This document shows positions 18,749-27,531 of a stretch of DNA of 52,470 nt, one piece after another. A program made the position numbers and the translations under genes. Below the pieces are notes generated by a model. It saw only the letters and a list, made by a program, of their open reading frames with translations, did no database searches and was not told the origin of the DNA. Numbering within the stretch: position 1 is the stretch's first letter; each line of letters begins with the position of its first letter. This DNA comes from Legionella sp. GTDB lineage: Bacteria; Pseudomonadota; Gammaproteobacteria; Legionellales; Legionellaceae. The DNA lies in assembly GCA_002863045.1 (NCBI GenBank), contig PKDH01000049.1, forward strand, positions 1 through 52,470. The letters run 5' to 3'.

Positions 18749-19084
18749 TTAAATAAAGCCACTTTGAGTAATTGTTGGGCAATTTTCTGCATCTTGTTTA
18801 ACAGATTGATTTTTTTTGAAAAAAAATGGTTGATTTTGATTATCTGCGCCACTCTGAGTAAAGTATTTTTCTAATTTAGACATAAGTGGTTTTTTTTTAC
18901 TCGAAGCATGAGTGTCAAGTGGCGATAGTTGTTTGTATGGTAGAAGCGGAAATGAGTTTAAAAAATTTTCTTCCGGAGCAAAATATATAGAAGATATATA
19001 TAAGTTATCGTTACTTTTGGATTTGTTTAAATTATATTTTAATTCTTTTACCGTTAAAATCTCTTTTTTTGAGTCAATTGACAT
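18749..19084 (-). CDS. Hypothetical protein, 111 residues
   Basis: No family is recognised. The product is polar, rich in lysine, serine and asparagine, without a signal peptide or membrane segment, and looks partly disordered. A good promoter stands upstream on the same strand: TTGACA (complement of 19128-19133), 16 bases, then TAATAT (complement of 19106-19111). This supports expression. Its place in an accessory region next to a decayed gene suggests a lineage-specific gene; an effector role is only a guess. Confidence 0.5.
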   Translation of the reverse strand: MSIDSKKEILTVKELKYNLNKSKSNDNLYISSIYFAPEENFLNSFPLLPYKQLSPLDTHASSKKKPLMSKLEKYFTQSGADNQNQPFFFKKNQSVKQDAENCPTITQSGFI

Positions 19085-19105
19085 AAAAAATCTCTAAAAT
19101 AAAAA

Positions 19106-19133
19106 ATATTAACTAAAAAAATTTAATTGTCAA
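19106..19133 (-). promoter_or_regulatory. Sigma-70 promoter of the 111-residue hypothetical gene
   Basis: On the minus strand a perfect TTGACA -35 is followed after 16 bases by TAATAT, about 20 bases before the ATG at 19084. A single GTTAATATT half-site covers the -10, but no second half-site stands 11 bases away, so PmrA control is not claimed. Confidence 0.5.
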
Positions 19134-19182
19134 TTATTTGGCTAAAAATATCATATAATGAGAATCTAGTGAACAGGTAATT

Positions 19183-19347
19183 TTGATAATTACGAGTTTT
19201 AACGTACCGCTTAATAAAGATGAAACACAGCCTAAGTTTGAGTTAACTTTAGCGCCACTAATGATTTTGGATAGGCAGGCCGCTAATAACCAAATTCGTC
19301 AAATCAATATGTTGGCAGACAATATCATTGAATTCCCTAAATTCTAA
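19183..19347 (+). CDS. Possible small protein, 54 residues, TTG start
   Basis: A TTG codon at 19183 opens a 54-codon frame ending with TAA at 19345. A consensus TATAAT (19154-19159) and a CAGG site (19174-19177) lie upstream at suitable distances. The product (containing FELTLAPLMILDRQAAN and MLADNIIEFPKF) has no signal or membrane segment and is not recognised. Small size and the rare start make it tentative. A shorter internal ATG start is also possible. Confidence 0.35.
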   Translation: MIITSFNVPLNKDETQPKFELTLAPLMILDRQAANNQIRQINMLADNIIEFPKF

Positions 19348-19386
19348 ATCGTGTCATTTTTAGTGGTACGGAATAAATGGATAAAA

Positions 19387-21390
19387 TTACGTTAATAAAC
19401 TTTTAATCCCGGCTAAATGTGAGCGCGCTAAAAGCTTGGATTTGGCTTCATCGCGTTTTAGGTGGCGCCCGTGCCACTCGATGGCTTCTTTGGGTAGTTC
19501 ATCTAAAAAGCGGCTGGGTTGGCAGTCTTGCAGTTGGCCTTGACGTCTACGTTGGCGTGCTAGCGTTAAGCATAGGTATTCTTGGGCGCGGGTAATGCCC
19601 ACATAAGCAAGCCGTCGCTCCTCATCAATTTGTGCGTTTTCAATGCTTGAGCGGTGTGGTAAGAGTTCTTCTTCCATGCCAACCAAATAAACCACTTTAA
19701 ACTCTAAGCCTTTGGCGGCGTGGAGCGTCATAAGTTGTACGGTATCGTCTTGTTGTTCGTGTTGCTGTTCAAGGCGGTCAATCAAAATAAGTTTATGGAC
19801 CACATCAGCAAGTGTTTGCTCAGGCTTTTTGTCAATTAAGCGTGCTATCCATTCAATCAATTCTTCAATATTATCCAAGCGTTTTTGCGCTTTAAGTGGC
19901 GAGTCAGTTTGCTCAAAACAATAGGCTTCATAGCCAACGTGGCTTATCAATTCGCGCAATACCTGGGGAATAGGATGGCTTTGAAGTTTTTGCTGATAAA
20001 GTTTGATTGTTTCTTTGAATTGATTAAGTAATTGACGCGGTTTATCCCCTAAAAGCTCGGTTAGTGCTAGATGATGAGCGCATTGTAGTAAGCTTAAATC
20101 GCGAGATTTAGCGTATTGGGCTAATGCCTTTAAAGTAGTTTCACCAATGCCGCGCTTGGGCGTGTTGATGATGCGCAGAAAGCTTGCGTCATCGGTGTCA
20201 TTGCACAATAACTTACAATAGGCGAAAAAGTCTTTGATTTCAGCTTTCGCAAACCAAGACTGCCCACCACTTAGATGATAGTAAATATTTTGTTGACGCA
20301 ATGCCTTTTCAAATAAACGCGCTTGATGATTGCCGCGGTATAAAATGGCCATGTCACTTAATTTTTTATGAAAGCGTATTTTTTGGTAAATCATATCAGC
20401 CACCACTTGTTCGGCTTCATCTTGCTCATCTTGGCAGAATTGAACTTTAATCTGCTCACCCATGCCCAAAGCACTCCAAAGTTTTTTATCAAAGACATGG
20501 GGATTATGCGTGATAAGCTGATTAGCGGCCTGCAAGATGGTATTGGTGGAACGATAATTTTGCTCAAGCTTGATGATTTTAAGAGTGGGAAAATCAGTTT
20601 GCAACTGCGCTAAATTTTCAGGCCTTGCGCCGCGCCAAGCATAAATAGATTGGGCATCATCCCCAACGACTGTAAAGCGCGCACTGACACCGGTTAATAA
20701 TTTGACCAATTCGTACTGGCTGGCATTAGAATCTTGATATTCATCCACCAATAAATGGCGAATACGGTTCTGCCAACGTTCGCGTATATCTCGATGATGG
20801 CTTAAGAGTTTCACAGGTAGCGCAATTAAATCGTCAAAATCCAGCGCATTATAAGCAAGCAAAATTTCTTCATAATCAGCATAAATAGCGGCTGCATCAA
20901 CAACATGTGGCAGGTTTGAGGTAGGTTGTTGTGCGGCTTTAAGCGGTGTTATTAGGTCATTTTTCCAGTTGGACAATTGTTGTTGGATTTGCGCGACATA
21001 GGTTTTGTCTTGCACTTTGTGTGCAGGCAAGCATTGGCGGATAAAATACTGACTATCCTCACTATCTAAAATAGAAAAGCCTGAGCGCCGATGACAATGC
21101 TCTAATTCATGTTTGATAATGTTCAAGCCAAGCGTATGAAAGGTAGCAATTTTCAAACCTTGCCGCTTTGCTGCCGGCAAAGTTTGGTTGATACGCGTTT
21201 TCATTTCTTTGGCGGCTTTATTGGTAAAAGTTACAGCAACGACCGAACGCGGTGCATATTGGCATTGCTCGATTAAATAGGCAATTTTTTGGGTAATGAC
21301 CCGTGTTTTACCACTACCAGCACCAGCTAAAACCAAAAGCGGCCCTGAGATATAATGAACCGCCGCTTTTTGTTCAGGATTTAACGTCAT
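19387..21390 (-). CDS. rep: ATP-dependent DNA helicase Rep
   Basis: Rep is a 3'-5' superfamily 1 helicase that clears proteins ahead of the replication fork. The product of 667 residues has Walker A GAGSGKT at residues 23-29, motif Ia VAVTFTNKAAKEMK, motif II LVDEYQDSN, the QNYRST motif and motif VI VGITRAQEYL. The N-terminus MTLNPEQKAAV matches Rep rather than UvrD, and the short C-terminus also fits Rep. The ATG at 21390 is preferred over a TTG four codons upstream. An unknown gene precedes it by 41 bases on the same strand. Confidence 0.92.
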   Translation of the reverse strand: MTLNPEQKAAVHYISGPLLVLAGAGSGKTRVITQKIAYLIEQCQYAPRSVVAVTFTNKAAKEMKTRINQTLPAAKRQGLKIATFHTLGLNIIKHELEHCHRRSGFSILDSEDSQYFIRQCLPAHKVQDKTYVAQIQQQLSNWKNDLITPLKAAQQPTSNLPHVVDAAAIYADYEEILLAYNALDFDDLIALPVKLLSHHRDIRERWQNRIRHLLVDEYQDSNASQYELVKLLTGVSARFTVVGDDAQSIYAWRGARPENLAQLQTDFPTLKIIKLEQNYRSTNTILQAANQLITHNPHVFDKKLWSALGMGEQIKVQFCQDEQDEAEQVVADMIYQKIRFHKKLSDMAILYRGNHQARLFEKALRQQNIYYHLSGGQSWFAKAEIKDFFAYCKLLCNDTDDASFLRIINTPKRGIGETTLKALAQYAKSRDLSLLQCAHHLALTELLGDKPRQLLNQFKETIKLYQQKLQSHPIPQVLRELISHVGYEAYCFEQTDSPLKAQKRLDNIEELIEWIARLIDKKPEQTLADVVHKLILIDRLEQQHEQQDDTVQLMTLHAAKGLEFKVVYLVGMEEELLPHRSSIENAQIDEERRLAYVGITRAQEYLCLTLARQRRRQGQLQDCQPSRFLDELPKEAIEWHGRHLKRDEAKSKLLARSHLAGIKSLLT

Positions 21391-21430
21391 TTGCTTGCTC
21401 AAAAAGCTTGATTATCCGTGAGCTTGTTAA

Positions 21431-21928
21431 CTATTGCAAAACCTCATGGTTTAATTTTACGTAAGGCGATGGTGTGGTTTGATGGGCGGATGAGGTATCC
21501 CGAATGGCCGTTAAAATTTGTTGCAGGGTTAAAAAATGGCAGCTTAATTGGCGATAAAGTTCGCCAGCTTTAAATGGATACAATTCACTGACGGTTAAAT
21601 AAGCTGCCTGTCCTAGTTTGGAAAAATAATCAAGGTTAAGATGACGACGTTCGGCCATGCCAGGAAATAATCCGCAAAATAATAAACTCTTATCGCCAAT
21701 TTCTTTTAAAGTTGTTAATTGTTTGGGGCGCGTACTTTGTAGGGCGGTGAGGTAATCAAGGGCTAATACAGCCTCCATAAGATGGGTGGCATGAATGTAA
21801 CGCATCAATAAAAAAACCAAATAACTCTCAGTATTTTCGTTTAAGGTTAACCCAGTTGCCACTTGAGCTTCATGAATTAACGCATGCCACTGACACATCT
21901 GTGTGGGATGCACAATGAATTGGGTCAT
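21431..21928 (-). CDS. Conserved-looking hypothetical protein upstream of rep
   Basis: I do not recognise a family. The 165-residue product is mostly helical with no signal peptide or membrane segment, and it contains leucine-rich stretches such as LVFLLMRYIHATHLMEAVLALDYL. A strong AAAGGAG site precedes the ATG. The 41-base spacing to rep suggests one transcript. It may be a small regulatory or structural cytoplasmic protein; the sequence gives no catalytic motif. Confidence 0.75.
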   Translation of the reverse strand: MTQFIVHPTQMCQWHALIHEAQVATGLTLNENTESYLVFLLMRYIHATHLMEAVLALDYLTALQSTRPKQLTTLKEIGDKSLLFCGLFPGMAERRHLNLDYFSKLGQAAYLTVSELYPFKAGELYRQLSCHFLTLQQILTAIRDTSSAHQTTPSPYVKLNHEVLQ

Positions 21929-21994
21929 GGCGAACTCCTTTTAATGGTGCCTTATCTTTGAGTGTAGCAAAAGATGTGCCAACGCTTAGGCCGC

Positions 21995-22939
21995 TTAGAG
22001 TGCAATTAAGCTTTCTTGCTTAGTTAATTGCAGGTCTTTATCAATGAATTGCTTGATAAAAGCACACCAAAAACCATCATAAACATAAGCCTGCAGGGGA
22101 TGATGGCGAGCAGAAGGAAAACATGGCCCGTGATTAGCTTCAAGCAACCAAAGATGCTGAGTATTATCGAGCATAAAGTCCATGCCAAAAATTGCCCATT
22201 TCAGCGGATTTTTGGTACAAAATGCTTGAGTATAATGATGCATAAGTTGTTGACTTAGCGTACTTAACACCCTTTTTATATGGGGCAACAGCGTAGGATA
22301 CCAGCTAAATTGTGAGCTTGGGATTTGAATAACATTCGTTTGTTGCTCAAATAAATGTTCGTTAGTTAGATGCGCGCTTAAAGCGGTTAAATCAGCAGAG
22401 TAGGGCGTTTTAGCAACATTCATATAGCCGGTAGGGTAAAGATAAGCTTGGGCATGGCTTGTTAGCACCATAAAACAACGAATGCTGTATTTGCGGTTAT
22501 CACGTAATAGATGCGGGGTAAGGTAATGTTGTAATACATGCGTACCACCTAAACGTTTGCTTTGCTTAAAATGCTTGGCAATATCGTCCAACGACTCGAA
22601 TAAATGAATATGCTGGCCATTGTTTAAAAGAGCTGGTTTTAAAATCCATACCCTATTTGCCAGCCGCTTAGCAGCGATTAGGGCTAAAATAGATGGCCAA
22701 TTGGTGTCATCGACCTCATAAGTTAACGGCATGATACCTTGGGGCAAATATTGATGGATAAATTGCGCCAATAGATGTTTGTATTCTAGTGTATTTGCAA
22801 CATGCTCATTGAAATTAAAATGTTCAGCGGTAATAAGCGCATTATTTGCCTGCTTATGCCAACCCAAGCGGCTTAAGTGCCAGCTTAAGTTATCAAAAGC
22901 CGGTGAAGTATTGGTTGGTAAATAAAATCGTTTGAGCAT
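21995..22939 (-). CDS. Tubulin-tyrosine-ligase-like ATP-grasp protein
   Basis: The 314-residue product resembles the TTL group of ATP-grasp ligases. It has WILKPALLNNGQHIHLF (the K-P and glycine-containing nucleotide loop), YSIRCFMVL in the middle, and FGMDFMLDNTQHLWLLEANHGP near the C-terminus. The aspartate and the E-x-N magnesium ligands are visible in the last segment. Such enzymes join amino acids to protein or peptide ends; the substrate here is unknown. The ATG at 22939 follows GGAGTCAGG. A longer frame would read into the neighbouring 58-bp repeat and is rejected. It lies downstream of the GIY-YIG gene. Confidence 0.75.
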   Translation of the reverse strand: MLKRFYLPTNTSPAFDNLSWHLSRLGWHKQANNALITAEHFNFNEHVANTLEYKHLLAQFIHQYLPQGIMPLTYEVDDTNWPSILALIAAKRLANRVWILKPALLNNGQHIHLFESLDDIAKHFKQSKRLGGTHVLQHYLTPHLLRDNRKYSIRCFMVLTSHAQAYLYPTGYMNVAKTPYSADLTALSAHLTNEHLFEQQTNVIQIPSSQFSWYPTLLPHIKRVLSTLSQQLMHHYTQAFCTKNPLKWAIFGMDFMLDNTQHLWLLEANHGPCFPSARHHPLQAYVYDGFWCAFIKQFIDKDLQLTKQESLIAL

Positions 22940-22966
22940 AACCTGACTCCACTGTGTGCATCCAGC

Positions 22967-23022
22967 GATTATTGTAACTACCCAGCTCGTCATCCAGAGG
23001 AGCAAAGCGACGAAGGATCTCC
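22967..23022 (-). repeat. Solitary inverted copy of the 58-bp repeat
   Basis: Read on the minus strand, this segment repeats the unit of the tandem array at 23493-23898. It runs from GGAGATCCTTCGTCGC through GGATGACGAGC to a diverged GTTAC...AAT end. It lies between the GIY-YIG stop (16 bases away) and the TTL-like gene start (27 bases away), and faces away from the array. Confidence 0.9.
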
Positions 23023-23038
23023 ATCAAATGGCACAATT

Positions 23039-23329
23039 TTAAATTATTGCTGGATACAAATCGTTCCACTGTGGATTCATTTCATCAATCAACGTATGTT
23101 TCTTTTTTCGAGACCATCCCTTTATTTGTTTTTCTCTCTCAATAGCAACAATGATTTCTGAGCATACTTCATAGTAAACTAAGCGGTTCACATTATATTT
23201 TTTTGTAAATCCAGTCATCATTTTATTTTTGTGCTCATAAACACGGCGGATCAAATCATTAGTAACGCCTGTATATAAAACATTATTGTGTTTATTAGTG
23301 AGAAGATAAACGTATGATTCCGTATGCAT
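23039..23329 (-). CDS. Small GIY-YIG (URI-type) nuclease
   Basis: The 96-residue protein is a single GIY-YIG domain. It has YVYLLTNKHNNVLYTGVTNDLIRRVYEHK at residues 6-34, with the YVY/YTG tyrosines and the catalytic arginine in RRVYEH. The metal-binding glutamate is in AIEREKQIKGWSRKKK near residue 64. It matches the short YhbQ-like group of predicted endonucleases, whose function is not established. An AAAGGA site precedes the ATG. The gene sits between outward-facing copies of a 58-bp repeat, suggesting that the nuclease and the repeat are linked. Confidence 0.9.
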   Translation of the reverse strand: MHTESYVYLLTNKHNNVLYTGVTNDLIRRVYEHKNKMMTGFTKKYNVNRLVYYEVCSEIIVAIEREKQIKGWSRKKKHTLIDEMNPQWNDLYPAII

Positions 23330-23492
23330 GGATTATTCCTTTGCTCTGTTGGACACTTATGTTGTCTCGAATTCTTGAGAACTTATTACCAAAAAAATAA
23401 ACTGAATGGAGCTTATAATGCTCAATCTTTTTATGGATAGTACTGATGAATCGACGAATCATAACAAAGCACACCACTTAGTGCTACTTAAT
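23330..23492. other. Leader region between GIY-YIG gene and repeat array
   Basis: No gene is seen. On the minus strand TTGAGC followed after 17 bases by GTTTAT could be a weak promoter for the GIY-YIG gene. A 60-codon frame here has no ribosome binding site and overlaps the nuclease start, so it is not called. Confidence 0.3.
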
Positions 23493-23898
23493 GGAGATCC
23501 TTCGTCGCTTTGCTCCTCTGGATGACGAGCTAGGAAGTTACCGATTATATGGAGTTCCTTCGTCGCTTCGCTCCTCTGGATGACGGGCTAGGGAATTACC
23601 GATTATATGGAGATCCTTCGTCGCTTTGCTCCTCTGGATGACGAGCTAGGAAGTTACCGATTATATGGAGATCCTTCGTCGCTTCGCTCCTCTGGATGAC
23701 GGGCTAGGGAGTTACCGATTATATGGAGATCCTTCGTCGCTTCGCTCCTCTGAATGACGGGCTAGGGAGTTACCGATTATATGGAGTTCCTTTGTCGCTT
23801 TGCTCCTCTGGATGACGAGCTAGGAAGTTATCGATTATATGGAGATCCTTTGTTGCTTTGCTCCTCTGGATGACAGGCTGGGAGTTACCGATTATTTC
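23493..23898 (+). repeat. Tandem array of seven 58-bp repeats
   Basis: GGAG marks unit starts at 23493, 23551, 23609, 23667, 23725, 23783 and 23841, an exact 58-base period. Each unit reads GGAGATCCTTCGTCGCTT, then GCTCCTCTGGATGACG, then a GCTAGG...GTTACCGATTATAT tail. Two sequence types alternate (TTTG with GAGCTAGGAAG; TTCG with GGGCTAGGGA). The last unit is decayed. There are no unique spacers, so this is not CRISPR. A single inverted copy lies on the other side of the GIY-YIG gene. Confidence 0.97.
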
Positions 23899-23932
23899 GG
23901 AATAGATTAGGTATTAAATCATACTGATTGCA

Positions 23933-23941
23933 TGCTATAAT
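23933..23941 (+). promoter_or_regulatory. Extended -10 promoter of the acidic 229-residue protein
   Basis: TGCTATAAT (23933-23941) is a perfect extended -10 element, 33 bases before the ATG at 23974. The -35 region is weak. It lies directly behind the repeat array, so the array forms the upstream DNA of this promoter. Confidence 0.6.
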
Positions 23942-23973
23942 TACATTTTAACTGTATAAATGATAGGTAAAAC

Positions 23974-24663
23974 ATGGCTGCTTCTGATAGTACTCCTGCC
24001 TCTGATAAAACTCCGACTCCTGATAATGCTTCTGATAAAACGAATGATTTAATTAAGGGCATGTCTGAGCAAATTGCCGCACTTGAAAAAAAATCGCCTC
24101 AGAAAGATACATCCAATGATAAAAAATCTGACGAAGACCCGTACACCAAGCTTTTGTGGGATGCGCTTAAATTTAGCTTAGAGCTGCATTATGACATGAT
24201 AAAATTTGCCGTCGAAAAAATTAAAGATATCTCTAGTGATGAGAAAAAACAAAAAGAAGCGTTTTTTACCAAAGCAAAAAAACTAAGAGATTCAGCTCAA
24301 ACCGATGAGCAACATCAATTACTAGACGAGACTTTTGCCGATATGCGTGCCAACCGCTCTACCCAAACGTATGATCAGCGCATGGCAAGGCTTAATGACA
24401 TTTCTGATACTTTCGCTAAAGAACAACAAGCCACAAATACAACCACAGCTACCACGACTGCTCGTAGCAAAGCCGATGATAACGCCGAGCCTGAGATTGC
24501 ATTGTCACCAGCTGACGATACGCCAACTGATGCCATGCAAGCTAGTATGTCAGACAAGCAAGTTCTGACTACTCTAAAACAACTTGAAACTAAGCAAGAC
24601 ACGGCAGATAAAAGCACACCAGCTGTTGATGATGAAGCATCTTATGGTGTTAAAACCCCTTAA
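23974..24663 (+). CDS. Hypothetical acidic, largely disordered protein
   Basis: No family is recognised. The 229-residue product is rich in Asp, Thr, Lys, Ala and Ser, with low-complexity ends (SDSTPASDKTPTPDN; TNTTTATTTA). A helical, coiled-coil-like centre lies at about residues 55-140. There is no signal peptide or membrane segment. An extended -10 promoter and an AGG site precede the ATG. Low complexity and its place beside the repeat element suggest a lineage-specific gene, possibly a secreted effector. No function can be assigned. Confidence 0.65.
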   Translation: MAASDSTPASDKTPTPDNASDKTNDLIKGMSEQIAALEKKSPQKDTSNDKKSDEDPYTKLLWDALKFSLELHYDMIKFAVEKIKDISSDEKKQKEAFFTKAKKLRDSAQTDEQHQLLDETFADMRANRSTQTYDQRMARLNDISDTFAKEQQATNTTTATTTARSKADDNAEPEIALSPADDTPTDAMQASMSDKQVLTTLKQLETKQDTADKSTPAVDDEASYGVKTP

Positions 24664-24703
24664 TTTTCTCAAACCAAGCCGTAGCTTTATGCATAAGTTA
24701 CGG

Positions 24704-24709
24704 TATAAT
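24704..24709 (+). promoter_or_regulatory. -10 element of the typA operon
   Basis: A consensus TATAAT stands 107 bases before the typA ATG, with no clear -35. If used, it gives a leader of about 100 bases that contains the 14-bp hairpin at 24747-24786. Confidence 0.45.
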
Positions 24710-24746
24710 GGCAGATTGCTGAACACTTAATTTTCTCATGACGCTT

Positions 24747-24786
24747 AAGCACTAAGAATGGTTTAATTGGGGCATTCTTAGTGCTT
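24747..24786 (+). promoter_or_regulatory. Perfect 14-bp hairpin in the typA leader
   Basis: AAGCACTAAGAATG (24747-24760) pairs exactly with 24773-24786 around a 12-base loop. It ends 30 bases before the typA start and is not followed by a T tract. It could be a leader control element, or the end signal of the upstream gene if typA transcription starts later. Confidence 0.55.
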
Positions 24787-24816
24787 TATCACCGTCCCAT
24801 CAGGGTAACTTTTTTT

Positions 24817-26640
24817 ATGATAGAAATGATTCGAAATGTCGCGATAATCGCGCACGTTGACCATGGTAAAACCACACTTGTGGATAAATTATTACAACAA
24901 ACCGGTACGCTTAATGACCGCGCACCCACTGTTGAGCGCTTAATGGATTCTAATGCCCTTGAAAAAGAGCGCGGCATTACAATTTTAGCTAAAAATACTT
25001 CAGTACACTGGCAAAATTATCAAATTAATATTGTGGACACTCCAGGCCATGCTGATTTTGGTGGCGAAGTTGAACGTATTTTATCCATGGTCGATAGCGT
25101 GTTGCTATTAGTTGATGCGGTCGATGGCCCGATGCCACAAACTCGTTTTGTAACCGAAAAAGCTTTTGCCCGTGGCTTAAATCCGATTGTGGTGATCAAT
25201 AAAATCGATAGACCCGGCGCGCGTCCTGATTGGGTCATGGACCAGGTATTTGATCTGTTTGATAATTTGGGTGCTAATGATACTCAGCTTGATTTTCCAG
25301 TGGTTTACGCCTCCGCTTTAAATGGCTTTGCTAAATTGGATTTAAATGATGAAACCCATGACATGCAAGCTTTGCTGCAAGCGATTGTTGATAAAGTACC
25401 CGCGCCGGATGTGGATGCCACCGGGCCTTTTCAGATGCAAATAAGCTCGCTTTCTTATTCTTCTTATGTAGGGACTATTGGGATAGGCCGGGTGACGCGT
25501 GGGGTTATTCAGCCTAAAGTGCCAGTTAAAGTCATTGATAAAAATAATGAAGTACGCCAAGGCCGTATTTTACAGTTATTAGGTTTTAAAGGATTAGAGC
25601 GGGTTGAAATTAGTGAAGCGCGCGCCGGGGACATCATTGCCATTACCGGTATTGAGCAACTTAACATTTCAGATACGCTGTGTGACCCGAACCATGTGGA
25701 AGCACTGCCAGCCCTTAGTGTTGATGAACCCACCATCAGCATGACGTTTCAAGTCAACGATTCACCTTTTGCCGGTCAAGATGGCAAATTCATCACCAGC
25801 CGTAAGATACGCGAGCGTTTGCAAACTGAATTGTTACATAATGTGGCGTTGCGTGTTGAAGATACTGCCCATCCCGATAAATTTCGAGTTTCAGGGCGGG
25901 GTGAGCTGCATTTATCAATTTTAATTGAAAATATGCGTCGTGAAGGCTATGAGCTTGCCATCTCTAAGCCTGAGGTCATCATCAAGCAAGAAGGCGATGC
26001 GCAACTAGAGCCTTATGAGCGCTTAACGGTGGATATTGAAGAACTTCATCAAGGCAGCATCATGGAAAAATTAGGTGAGCGCCGTGGTGAGATGCAAAAT
26101 ATGATACCAGATGGCAAGGGTCGGGTGCGGTTAGATTATGTAATTCCTACCCGTGGCTTGATTGGTTTTCATACGGAATTTTTATCAAGCACTTCGGGTA
26201 CTGGCTTGTTATATCACGTTTATGACCATTACGGCCCTTGTATTAAGGGGCGTATTGGCAAGCGTAATCAAGGTGTGTTGATTGCCAATTGTCAGGGCAG
26301 CGCGCGGGCGTTTGCGCTATTTAATTTACAAGACCGCGGCCGTTTATTCATTGAGCCACAAGTCAATTGCTATGAAGGCATGATTGTGGGCATTCATGCG
26401 CGTGATAATGATTTGGTGGTGAATGTGACCAAAGAAAAGCAGCTAACCAATATGCGCGCCTCAGGTTCGGATGAAAATATATTGTTGACGCCGGCCATTA
26501 AATTATCACTTGAGCAGGCTTTAGAATTTATCGACGACGATGAATTGGTTGAAGTCACACCAAGCTTTATTCGTTTGCGTAAAAAAGAACTCAAAGAAAC
26601 CGAGCGCAAACGCACCGCGCGTACCAACAGTGATGCCTAA
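24817..26640 (+). CDS. typA: Ribosome-associated GTPase TypA/BipA
   Basis: TypA/BipA is an EF-G-like GTPase that assists 50S assembly and growth under cold or other stress. The ATG at 24817 gives [26 protein letters not shown] and 607 residues, the E. coli length; an upstream in-frame start is not needed. G1 AHVDHGKT, G3 DTPGHADF and G4 NKID are present. The family-specific C-terminal domain contains [18 protein letters not shown]. nadK begins at the next base after the stop, and recN follows, so the three genes form one operon. Confidence 0.97.
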   Translation: MIEMIRNVAIIAHVDHGKTTLVDKLLQQTGTLNDRAPTVERLMDSNALEKERGITILAKNTSVHWQNYQINIVDTPGHADFGGEVERILSMVDSVLLLVDAVDGPMPQTRFVTEKAFARGLNPIVVINKIDRPGARPDWVMDQVFDLFDNLGANDTQLDFPVVYASALNGFAKLDLNDETHDMQALLQAIVDKVPAPDVDATGPFQMQISSLSYSSYVGTIGIGRVTRGVIQPKVPVKVIDKNNEVRQGRILQLLGFKGLERVEISEARAGDIIAITGIEQLNISDTLCDPNHVEALPALSVDEPTISMTFQVNDSPFAGQDGKFITSRKIRERLQTELLHNVALRVEDTAHPDKFRVSGRGELHLSILIENMRREGYELAISKPEVIIKQEGDAQLEPYERLTVDIEELHQGSIMEKLGERRGEMQNMIPDGKGRVRLDYVIPTRGLIGFHTEFLSSTSGTGLLYHVYDHYGPCIKGRIGKRNQGVLIANCQGSARAFALFNLQDRGRLFIEPQVNCYEGMIVGIHARDNDLVVNVTKEKQLTNMRASGSDENILLTPAIKLSLEQALEFIDDDELVEVTPSFIRLRKKELKETERKRTARTNSDA

Positions 26641-27528
26641 ATGGTAAAGCCTTTATTCAAGCGCGTGGTGTTATATGCGCGCCAATATCGTGCCAATGCC
26701 AAAGTCAATGAAAGCTTAAAGCGCCTGGTGCGCTTTTTGGCGCTTCATCCGCTTGATATTTTTGTTGAAGCCGAAACATTAACCTATTTTGATTTACCTT
26801 TGCCTGCACTCACTAGCGAGCAGATGCAAGCAGATACCGATTTATTAATTGTGGTGGGTGGTGATGGCAGTTTATTATCAGCCGCACGCATGGCCACGCA
26901 AGTGCACGTGCCGGTTATTGGCATTAACCGTGGACGCTTGGGCTTTTTAACCGATATTTCGCCACAAGCGCTCGAGGACACCCTCACCCAAGTTTTACAA
27001 GGTGATTTTTGGGAAGAAGAGCGTTTTTTATTGTCAGCTAACACCACAGGTAGCACGCCACCTTTTACCAGCATGGCGCTTAATGATGTGGTGTTAAGTC
27101 GCGGGAATGAACCGCATCTTATTGATTTTGAAGTACAGGTGAATCAAGGTCTTGTAAGCCGTTATCGCGCGGATGGTTTGATTGTGGCCACACCCACAGG
27201 CTCGACAGCCTATGCGTTATCGGCAGGTGGCCCAATTATGCATCCTAAACTCAATGCCATTGTCTTAGTGCCAATGTTTTCCCATAGCTTAAGTTCCAGA
27301 CCCTTGGTGATTGATGGGGATGATGAAATTACCCTTAAAGTGACTTTGCACAATGAAAGCAATCAGCGTTTAAGTTGCGATGGGCATGAATCACAGATGA
27401 TATCGCCAGGCGCGGTGATTTCGATTAAAAAACATCAAAAGCGGCTGCGTTTATTGCATCCTTTTGATTATCACTATTATGATACGTTACGCAGTAAACT
27501 TGGCTGGGAAGCAAAACATCAAGGATAA
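26641..27528 (+). CDS. nadK: NAD kinase
   Basis: NadK phosphorylates NAD+ to NADP+ with ATP. The 295-residue protein has the GGDGS motif ([14 protein letters not shown], near residue 78) and [11 protein letters not shown]. The NE/D motif lies around [13 protein letters not shown], and the glycine-rich [16 protein letters not shown] holds substrate-binding residues. The ATG directly abuts the typA stop, so translation is probably coupled. recN follows after three bases, the usual nadK-recN pairing of gammaproteobacteria. Confidence 0.96.
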   Translation: MVKPLFKRVVLYARQYRANAKVNESLKRLVRFLALHPLDIFVEAETLTYFDLPLPALTSEQMQADTDLLIVVGGDGSLLSAARMATQVHVPVIGINRGRLGFLTDISPQALEDTLTQVLQGDFWEEERFLLSANTTGSTPPFTSMALNDVVLSRGNEPHLIDFEVQVNQGLVSRYRADGLIVATPTGSTAYALSAGGPIMHPKLNAIVLVPMFSHSLSSRPLVIDGDDEITLKVTLHNESNQRLSCDGHESQMISPGAVISIKKHQKRLRLLHPFDYHYYDTLRSKLGWEAKHQG

Positions 27529-27531
27529 GCC

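Noticed and set aside
19105..19113. PmrA box before the 111-residue hypothetical gene
   Set aside because: Only one half-site (GTTAATATT) is present; the nearest other TTAA is 14 rather than 11 bases away.
22940..23005. N-terminal extension of the TTL-like protein
   Set aside because: The extension reads through the inverted 58-bp repeat, and the ATG at 22939 has its own ribosome binding site and a family-like N-terminus.
23295..23477. 60-codon minus-strand frame beside the repeat array
   Set aside because: No ribosome binding site, no recognisable sequence, and overlap with the GIY-YIG start.
23493..23898. CRISPR array
   Set aside because: The 58-bp units follow each other directly, with no unique spacers and no cas genes nearby.
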